Assembly: GCF_009765365.1 (NCBI RefSeq)
Contig: NZ_VTOM01000008.1
Coordinates: 62,001-126,000 of the forward strand
Length of the DNA: 64,000 nucleotides
Direction of reading: 5' to 3'
From: Antarcticirhabdus aurantiaca
GTDB taxonomy: Bacteria > Pseudomonadota > Alphaproteobacteria > Rhizobiales > Rhizobiaceae
Shown here: one piece after another, positions 59,521 to 64,000 of the stretch
Layout of the letters: every line of letters begins with the position of its first letter
Numbering within the stretch: position 1 is the first letter of the stretch
Notes under the pieces: generated by a model
Told to the model about the DNA's origin: nothing
The model's database searches: none
What the model saw: only the letters and a program-made list of their open reading frames with translations
Program-made: the position numbers and the translations under genes

Positions 59521-60062
59521 CAAGCTCAACTGCAAAGTAGGATGACTGGCATCTAACCTCAATGCCGATCCACGTGCGCGCGCGTGCTCGTATGGTGCAC
59601 CCGCGGGCGCGCAACGCTAATAAGGATATATCTCCAATAGCGCGTCGAATATCTAGTCGTTCGGTTCTTTTATTAGGCGGATGCTAGGTTGGCATCCAGA
59701 TGCGACAATCCGTTCCGCCGGGGTCTATAGGTTTTTTGACGAAAGGTCTGTTGAGGTTTGCGCCGGGCTACGGCGCGGGCCCTCTGCCGGAGATGCCGGG
59801 GAGGGGCTGCGGCAATTTTCGCCGCTGGACGAGCTGCTGGCGACATCGGCACGCTGGAGGCCCCTCCAGCGCTCGCGAGACGCCCGCCCAACGGCGCGTA
59901 GCCCCCGGCGCCGGCGCGAGCCGCCTGCGACGCTCCAGGCGATGCTGTGGCGCCTCCGCCAATCGAAGCGGCCGGGGCGGCGGCCGGGGCCGCTGCGCAG
60001 GCCTCCTTTCGCACGTCTCTGCATCGCGCTATGGTTGTGCATCCACATCACAGGAGGCTGCA
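59521..60062. other. Transition region without recognisable gene
   Basis: The first 170 bases are AT-rich and mark the end of the low-GC island; from about 59760 the DNA is very GC-rich. Several overlapping frames are open in the GC-rich part, but all are Arg/Ala/Gly-rich and none shows a family feature. GGAGG at 60053-60057 belongs to the next gene. The left boundary of the integrative element probably lies in this stretch, though I see no attachment repeat. Confidence 0.5.
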
Positions 60063-60311
60063 TTGGCAGAGCACAGGGCGCGCCCCGCGCGCACGGACAG
60101 ATTCGTTGTCGACATGGACGCCGTGGTCCCGCTCATGGCGGACGAGCGGTTCGTTCCCGCCACGGAGGAGGAGGCCGCGGCTGGCATCGGCGACCGCATC
60201 GTCGGGCCGGATGGCCGGGAGCGCCCGGCGCTGGCCGGAAGGGCCGGGATGGCGGCCATCGCCGCCATCGAGGCAGAGCGCCGGGGGGGAAGGCCGCGGG
60301 TAAGGCCGTAA
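60063..60311 (+). CDS. Small acidic protein of the integrative element (82 aa), unknown
   Basis: A TTG start at 60063 is preceded by AGGAGG with five bases spacing, the best ribosome binding site in this region. The product reads MAEHRARPARTDRFVVDMDA, then VVPLMADERFVPATEEEAAA and a Gly/Arg-rich end. It is acidic in the middle and basic at both ends. No family is recognised. It converges on the primase gene across a repeat field. Longer frames starting upstream at 59700 are GC-rich junk. Confidence 0.55.
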   Translation: MAEHRARPARTDRFVVDMDAVVPLMADERFVPATEEEAAAGIGDRIVGPDGRERPALAGRAGMAAIAAIEAERRGGRPRVRP

Positions 60312-60452
60312 AGGCCCCGAACAAAATATCTCTACGGCCTTACGGCCTTACGTGCTTGCCGGGGCCCTACCCTGGGCAAGGCAGCCCCCCGGCCAAGGCC
60401 GTAAGGCCGTAACCCCGTAAGGTCCCGCGGCCCCCGGCGCTTACGGCCTTAC
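60301..60452. repeat. Iteron-like GGCCGTAA repeat field with a large inverted repeat
   Basis: The heptamer/octamer GGCCGTAA or its complement TTACGGCC occurs about six times: near 60304, twice within 60334-60350, twice within 60395-60412, and at 60441-60452, with GTAAGG variants between. ACGGCCTTACGGCCTT (60334-60349) and AAGGCCGTAAGGCCGT (60395-60410) are a perfect 16-base inverted repeat. It lies between the convergent 82-aa gene and the primase-helicase gene. It may be a replication origin recognised by the primase-helicase, or a strong bidirectional terminator. Confidence 0.7.
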
Positions 60453-60466
60453 CCGCGGCCTTCCGC

Positions 60467-62545
60467 CTAGATCGGCAGCTCCTGCTCTACGCCGGGTAGG
60501 TGCCACATCCACCGGCCCCCGCGTCCCTGTTCCTTCTTCGCGATCACGCCGACGTCGGCCTTCGCCGCCTCAAGTGTGCGCTCGCCGATGCCGAGCTCCC
60601 CGGCGCGCGTCTTCACCTCGATTGCCGGCATGGCGCCCTCCTTAAGAAGTCTCCTAAGCAGAGCCCTTGCCTCGTCGATCTTCTTCCCGCGCCTCTCCTC
60701 CCTCACGGAGGGATTCAGCGCCTCGTCCGCGCTTATCTTCACGCGGCCATCCCAGGAGACGGCCGGGGCTGTGATGCCGTCGCCGTTGTCGCGGACCACG
60801 ATCCTGTATGCGAGACTCTGTTCGTCGCCATCCGGCCCAAGATTGTTCTTCGCGACCGAGAGGATGCGGCGGCCGGTCTCCTCCTTCTGCTTGTGCCCGT
60901 CCTCGCCCTCGGTAACCTCGACCTCCTTGGTCACAATGCAGGCCGTGCGCACCGCCGCCACGAAGGCGCCACTGCCCTGGATGGCGTTTATGGCCTCGCC
61001 TCCGGCCTTACGAAGATGCGACACTAGAAGAACGGCGACGCGGTGCTCCTCCGCCAGCTTCTGGACCGGCGCGAGGATGCCGCGAACGTCGGTGTTCCTG
61101 TGGGAGTCGATGCTGCCAAGGTATGCCGACACAGGGTCTATGATCACGAGGCGGGTGTCGGGCTGCTGCGCGAGGATGTCGCCCAGCATGGCCACGTCTC
61201 TGCCGAGATCGAAGCCGCGCTGTCCCTTGCCGGTGCGCACTGCCTCGACCACGCGGGCACGGGCAGGATCGCCGCCGGCCGCATCCCAGCGCGGACGGAT
61301 GGTGTCGGTCGGGTCGTCCTCCGCCGACAGCAGGATCACGTCGCCCTCTGGCGCCGTGCCCTCGCCCTCGGGCCAGCGGCCTCCGCGCGTAACCTGGGCA
61401 CCGATCCAGAGGGCGAGGTTCGACTTGCCCAAGCCGGGCTGTCCCGCGAGCATGGAGACCTTGCCCATGGCGAAGCGCCCCGGCCAGAGCCATTCGATCG
61501 GCTGCGGCGTCACGTCCGACAGGCTGGTAACGACCGGAACGTCGGCCTCGCCCTTCTCCACCGGGCGCCCCTTGGCCCGCCCCTTGGCAATCTGCCTGCG
61601 GAAGATGTCGTCGAAGACGCGCTCTGCCTGTCGATCGCCCTCGGGATCCTGGCTTCGCCTGTGTCGCTCCACCCAGGCCGGCAGAAGTGCAGCTCGAACC
61701 GCTGCCTCGGTCAGGTCGGTGTCCCGAGTCCAGCGTCCAGCGGCAAAGAGCACACTGGCGAGGACGTTGTTCGCGCCCCGAACCGGCGCCGCCGCAATGG
61801 TCGCCGCCCAGCGCACGAGCCGGTCGGCCACATCGCGGGCATCGACATCGGCGCGCTCGGCCGGAGCCTGCCTGCTGCTGGCGGGGGAGGAGGCAGGGCG
61901 GGCGGCGGCGAGTGCCGCGACCTGTGCTGCCGAGACGCGGGACTTCTCGACGGCCGCGACGAACTGCTCCAGGTCCATCGGCATGCCGCCGGAGCGCACG
62001 CCATAGCGCGAGGTGTGGTCGCCCCCGTGATACGGCATGTTCAGAACGCTGGGGTTGTCGGTGCCCTCGCTCAGGATCTCCTGCTTCGGAAACACCTCAG
62101 TAGCAGAGGGTAGGCCAAGAGTTGCCCGCATGTTATCTAGAACTGCGCGCATGTTGCGAGCCGAGACCGGCTCACTGGCAAAGAGATATATGTGTGCCCC
62201 GCCGGACTTCGACTTGCAGACGACAAGAGGAAGCTTCTGGTGCTCGATCTTAGCGACCAGATCGGCGTGGTTCACGTCGTAGGAGTCGACGTCGAGGCAG
62301 CCGAATATGCAGGTGTCGTCGTCGCGAATGGGCGCGACTACGAGGCCGTCGCCGCCGTCGAGATGGCGCTGCCATGCAGACAGTGTCACCGGTTCCCTGC
62401 GAGCGGCATAGGCAGGTACAACCTTCTCGCCCGGCTCGTAGGAGTCGCGCATGGCCGCGGTGGCATGATATCGCTCGTTTCCGGCGAAGATGGCGTGGAG
62501 CAGCGCCGCGTAGTCCGGCGCCGGCATCTCCAGAGCGGCGCTCAT
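60467..62545 (-). CDS. Primase-helicase: AEP/TOTE-type primase fused to RepA-like RecA-fold ATPase
   Basis: A 692-aa protein from ATG 62545 (a GTG at 62563 is possible). The N-terminal primase of the archaeo-eukaryotic type has metal motif CIFGCLDVDSYD near 83, KSKSGGAHIYLFAS near 112, and TEVFPKQEILSEG near 150. The central hexameric helicase domain has Walker A AGQPGLGKSNLAL near 385 and Walker B TRLVIIDPVSAYLG near 470, then LLVSHLRKAGG. A C-terminal winged helix (KTRAGELGIGERTLEAAKAD) ends it. Such proteins start replication of plasmids and integrative elements. It ends an operon with the AlpA-like gene and the 59-aa ORF. Confidence 0.88.
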   Translation of the reverse strand: MSAALEMPAPDYAALLHAIFAGNERYHATAAMRDSYEPGEKVVPAYAARREPVTLSAWQRHLDGGDGLVVAPIRDDDTCIFGCLDVDSYDVNHADLVAKIEHQKLPLVVCKSKSGGAHIYLFASEPVSARNMRAVLDNMRATLGLPSATEVFPKQEILSEGTDNPSVLNMPYHGGDHTSRYGVRSGGMPMDLEQFVAAVEKSRVSAAQVAALAAARPASSPASSRQAPAERADVDARDVADRLVRWAATIAAAPVRGANNVLASVLFAAGRWTRDTDLTEAAVRAALLPAWVERHRRSQDPEGDRQAERVFDDIFRRQIAKGRAKGRPVEKGEADVPVVTSLSDVTPQPIEWLWPGRFAMGKVSMLAGQPGLGKSNLALWIGAQVTRGGRWPEGEGTAPEGDVILLSAEDDPTDTIRPRWDAAGGDPARARVVEAVRTGKGQRGFDLGRDVAMLGDILAQQPDTRLVIIDPVSAYLGSIDSHRNTDVRGILAPVQKLAEEHRVAVLLVSHLRKAGGEAINAIQGSGAFVAAVRTACIVTKEVEVTEGEDGHKQKEETGRRILSVAKNNLGPDGDEQSLAYRIVVRDNGDGITAPAVSWDGRVKISADEALNPSVREERRGKKIDEARALLRRLLKEGAMPAIEVKTRAGELGIGERTLEAAKADVGVIAKKEQGRGGRWMWHLPGVEQELPI

Positions 62546-62721
62546 CGGCTCCTCCTCTGGCACTTGTCTCGCCGAAGGATGTAGCAGACCAGCGCGCCGA
62601 AGCTCGATAGGCCCGCGGCGGACCTGAGGCTATACTCGGTGGTGGTCGAGAGAGACGACGGCCACTCCCTGCTCGCGACGCCGCGCTGCCCAGGCGCGGC
62701 GTCTCTTCTCTTGCGGGGCAT
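62542..62721 (-). CDS. 59-aa ORF coupled to the primase gene
   Basis: ATG at 62721 is preceded by GGGGAGG with eight to nine bases spacing and lies three bases after the AlpA stop. The product starts MPRKRRDAAPGQRGVASREW and continues with a mild hydrophobic stretch (AAGLSSFGALVCYIL) and a basic end. Its TGA overlaps the primase ATG (ATGA). The tight packing argues for a real gene. No family is recognised; it may be a small DNA-binding or coupling peptide. Confidence 0.5.
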   Translation of the reverse strand: MPRKRRDAAPGQRGVASREWPSSLSTTTEYSLRSAAGLSSFGALVCYILRRDKCQRRSR

Positions 62722-62724
62722 CGC

Positions 62725-63003
62725 TCAGGCCTCCCCGCGTCCGAGGGCGCCGAGCGCCCGCTCCGACCGCCGCTTCAGCGCCGCCGCCTGCCGAGCCACC
62801 TGCTCGCGCTCGGCCTCGCCGGGAGCGGAGCGCGCGGCGCGCCACGCCGCCTCGGCCTCCACGGAGACGCGGACGACCGAGCCGAAGCGCATCTCGCTCG
62901 GGCCGAGCCCCTGCGCCTTCATCTTGTAGTAGGTCGGTGTCGAGATACTGTTCCTCTCACAGAACTCTCGAATGCCGAATGCCATCTTCTCTACAGCAGT
63001 CAT
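62725..63003 (-). CDS. AlpA-like/MerR-type helix-turn-helix protein
   Basis: A 92-aa protein. The N-terminal winged-helix part reads MAFGIREFCERNSISTPTYY, then KMKAQGLGPSEMRFGSVVRV, the pattern of AlpA/excisionase-like DNA-binding proteins in which a tyrosine-rich recognition helix is followed by a wing. The rest is a charged helix (EAEREQVARQAAALKRRSER). It could control integrase or primase expression, act as excisionase, or bind the origin. It lies directly downstream of a nested palindrome. Confidence 0.8.
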   Translation of the reverse strand: MTAVEKMAFGIREFCERNSISTPTYYKMKAQGLGPSEMRFGSVVRVSVEAEAAWRAARSAPGEAEREQVARQAAALKRRSERALGALGRGEA

Positions 63004-63014
63004 GCTGCAATCTC

Positions 63015-63054
63015 CTAGTAAATACTTACAGCTATAAGCGTAAGCCCTTACTAG
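63015..63054 (-). promoter_or_regulatory. Nested palindromic operator/promoter before the AlpA-like gene
   Basis: CTAGTAA (63015-63021) and TTACTAG (63048-63054) form a perfect outer repeat; CTTAC (63025-63029) and GTAAG (63040-63044) form an inner one around the same centre. The patch is AT-rich in GC-rich DNA and starts 12 bases upstream of the AlpA-like ATG. It is a likely binding site for that protein, or the core of a recombination site. Confidence 0.6.
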
Positions 63055-63069
63055 CCTGCACGTATAGGT

Positions 63070-63096
63070 CGCGGTCTGACCGCGGGGGTTTTTATT
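63070..63096 (+). terminator. Hairpin with T tract between the 223-aa gene and the operator
   Basis: CGCGGTC-T-GACCGCG followed by GGGGTTTTTATTT would act as an intrinsic terminator on the plus strand, although no plus-strand gene is visible. On the minus strand it lies just after the 223-aa gene but lacks a T tract on that side. Confidence 0.45.
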
Positions 63097-63763
63097 TACT
63101 GGAGGAGATCGGAGCAGAGTCGATGGCGCGCAGTATTTGGCGCAGTGGGCTGCGGTCGCGCCTCAGCTCCTCGCGGTAGTCGTGCAGAAACCGCTCCAGC
63201 TGTGCGCCGGACATGCCCTCCTCGGCGGCGACGAACTCCATCGCGCGCTCGGTCCGACGCCCCTTCGGTATCGTGGGAGACAGGCGTCCGAGGCCGTGAG
63301 CATAGACGTCCACCCGGCCGCGCAGGTCCACAAAGCGGGATATAAGACCCTGCTCGGTAGCAGTGCCCGACGCCGACACCTTCGCCGCGGCGGCCGGGTT
63401 CACGACATCAGCCTCCAGGGCATCGGCCAGGAGGCTCAGGAGCATTGGCGAGGGCGCTCCGGCGCGCAGGATGGCGGCCAGCGGCGCGGCGTCCCTCTCG
63501 GCCAAGCCGCCAAGAGCAGCGAGAAGCGCCTCGCGCTCGCCGGGGGCGAGCTTCCGGGGAGGGGGCTGCGACGGCGGCGGAAGTGCCTGCATCGCGGCCT
63601 CCGCCTCGTCGTGCATTTCCAGGAAGCGCTCCTGGTCTCTGCCGTAATCCCTGTCCCAGCGGTCGGCTGTTCGTAGCTCCAGAGCGGCGAAGTTGGCGGA
63701 GAGCCAGTGGTGCTGGCCCTCCCGGTCCGCCCATGGCGGGCCCTCGCCTGGACCCGTCGTCAA
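63092..63763 (-). CDS. 223-aa protein of the integrative element, unknown
   Basis: Starts with TTG at 63763 overlapping the integrase TGA (TTGA), so the two are coupled. The N-terminal part is Trp/Asp-rich (PWADREGQHHWLSANFAALE, RTADRWDRDYGRD), the middle is helical and Ala/Leu-rich (about 80-130), and the C-terminal part has MSGAQLERFLHDYREELRRD. No catalytic motif or family is recognised. Its place directly after the integrase suggests a role in transfer control, maintenance or defence; this is a guess. Confidence 0.65.
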   Translation of the reverse strand: MTTGPGEGPPWADREGQHHWLSANFAALELRTADRWDRDYGRDQERFLEMHDEAEAAMQALPPPSQPPPRKLAPGEREALLAALGGLAERDAAPLAAILRAGAPSPMLLSLLADALEADVVNPAAAAKVSASGTATEQGLISRFVDLRGRVDVYAHGLGRLSPTIPKGRRTERAMEFVAAEEGMSGAQLERFLHDYREELRRDRSPLRQILRAIDSAPISSSK

Positions 63764-64000
63764 GGCGCCCGCCGCAGCGGGACCACGCTGCTCTGCCGCG
63801 CGACACCGAAGCGCGGCGCCGCCGCCCGAACCGCCTCGTCCATGTAGTCCTCCGTCAGGTGGCCGTAGTGCTTCTCGACCATGCGCGTGTCGGCATGGCC
63901 CAGGTTCTCCGCAACGACCATCAGCGGCATACTGTTCATCACGGACAGGCTCGCCCAGGTGTGGCGCAGCTGGTGGAAGCCGATGGGCTCCACCCGCGCG
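63760..64000 (-). CDS. Tyrosine recombinase/integrase, C-terminal part (cut by window end)
   Basis: The visible 79 codons encode the C-terminal catalytic part of a phage-type integrase: the R of GFHQLRHTWASLSVM, the H in LGHADTRM, and the nucleophilic Tyr in VEKHYGHLTED. The frame is open to position 64000 and continues outside. It would insert and excise the element. The attachment site probably lies beyond the right edge; whether the element uses tRNA-Glu at 41414 cannot be decided. Confidence 0.92.
   Translation of the reverse strand, partial: ARVEPIGFHQLRHTWASLSVMNSMPLMVVAENLGHADTRMVEKHYGHLTEDYMDEAVRAAAPRFGVARQSSVVPLRRAP

Noticed and set aside
59681-60412. Several overlapping Arg/Gly-rich frames in the GC-rich transition region
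   Set aside because: None has a ribosome binding site or recognisable sequence; only the TTG start at 60063 is supported.
60301-60452. CRISPR array
   Set aside because: The repeats are short, occur in both orientations and have no regular spacers or cas genes nearby.
62630-62845. Minus-strand 71-codon frame overlapping the AlpA-like gene
   Set aside because: It overlaps both the AlpA-like gene and the 59-aa ORF in another frame and is Arg/Gly/Ala-rich.
41414-64000. tRNA-Glu as attachment site of the integrase at the right edge
   Set aside because: No repeat of the tRNA 3' end is visible before 64000 and the intervening DNA clearly has several origins. Left as an open question in the findings instead of being annotated as an att site.

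Overview
The window looks like the chromosome of an alphaproteobacterium, most likely a member of the Hyphomicrobiales (Rhizobiales). Evidence is the high GC content, the long two-domain dCTP deaminase, a SAM-II riboswitch in front of metZ, a serC-type leader in front of serC, two Omp25/Omp31-like outer-membrane barrels and an RpoH-type sigma factor. The genus cannot be fixed from the sequence alone.

Positions 1-41488 are dense, conserved core genome. In order: an ATPase with apaG; a CDP-alcohol phosphatidyltransferase; metZ under a SAM-II riboswitch; a flavin reductase; dcd; 6S RNA followed by 5-formyltetrahydrofolate cyclo-ligase; a GST and a YmdB-like phosphoesterase; yebC; ruvC-[VapBC-type toxin-antitoxin]-ruvA-ruvB; an AAC(3)-like acetyltransferase and a phytase-like secreted protein; the cell-envelope block ybgC-tolQ-tolR-tolA-tolB-pal-cpoB; tilS-ftsH-glmM; two outer-membrane barrels; serC-serA (serine synthesis); an EamA exporter; purA; a proline/alanine-rich membrane protein; rpoH; rluD; a small membrane protein; and tRNA-Glu(CTC).

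Directly downstream of tRNA-Glu the character changes (41489-59700). GC drops and codon use shifts. IS debris of the IS701-like, IS5, IS630 and IS3 types surrounds an incomplete polysaccharide locus: GMC oxidoreductase with a Tat-type small subunit, a Wzc/ExoP-like tyrosine autokinase, a Wzx-like flippase, a GT8-like glycosyltransferase, UDP-glucose dehydrogenase and a PRTase-HAD fusion protein. No initiating glycosyltransferase, polymerase or outer-membrane export gene is present, so the locus is probably decayed or depends on genes elsewhere.

From about 60000 to the right edge GC rises again and a compact, GC-rich integrative element begins: a tyrosine integrase (cut by the window end), a 223-aa unknown protein, an AlpA-like DNA-binding protein behind a nested palindrome, a 59-aa overlapping ORF, an archaeo-eukaryotic-type primase fused to a RepA-like helicase, an iteron-like GGCCGTAA repeat field, and a convergent 82-aa gene with a TTG start. 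This replication module is the strongest candidate for something little described. Other points of interest are the PRTase-HAD fusion, CtrA-like boxes before both barrel genes, a toxin-antitoxin pair inside ruvCAB, and two core genes (tilS, rluD) without an ATG/GTG/TTG start where the protein must begin.
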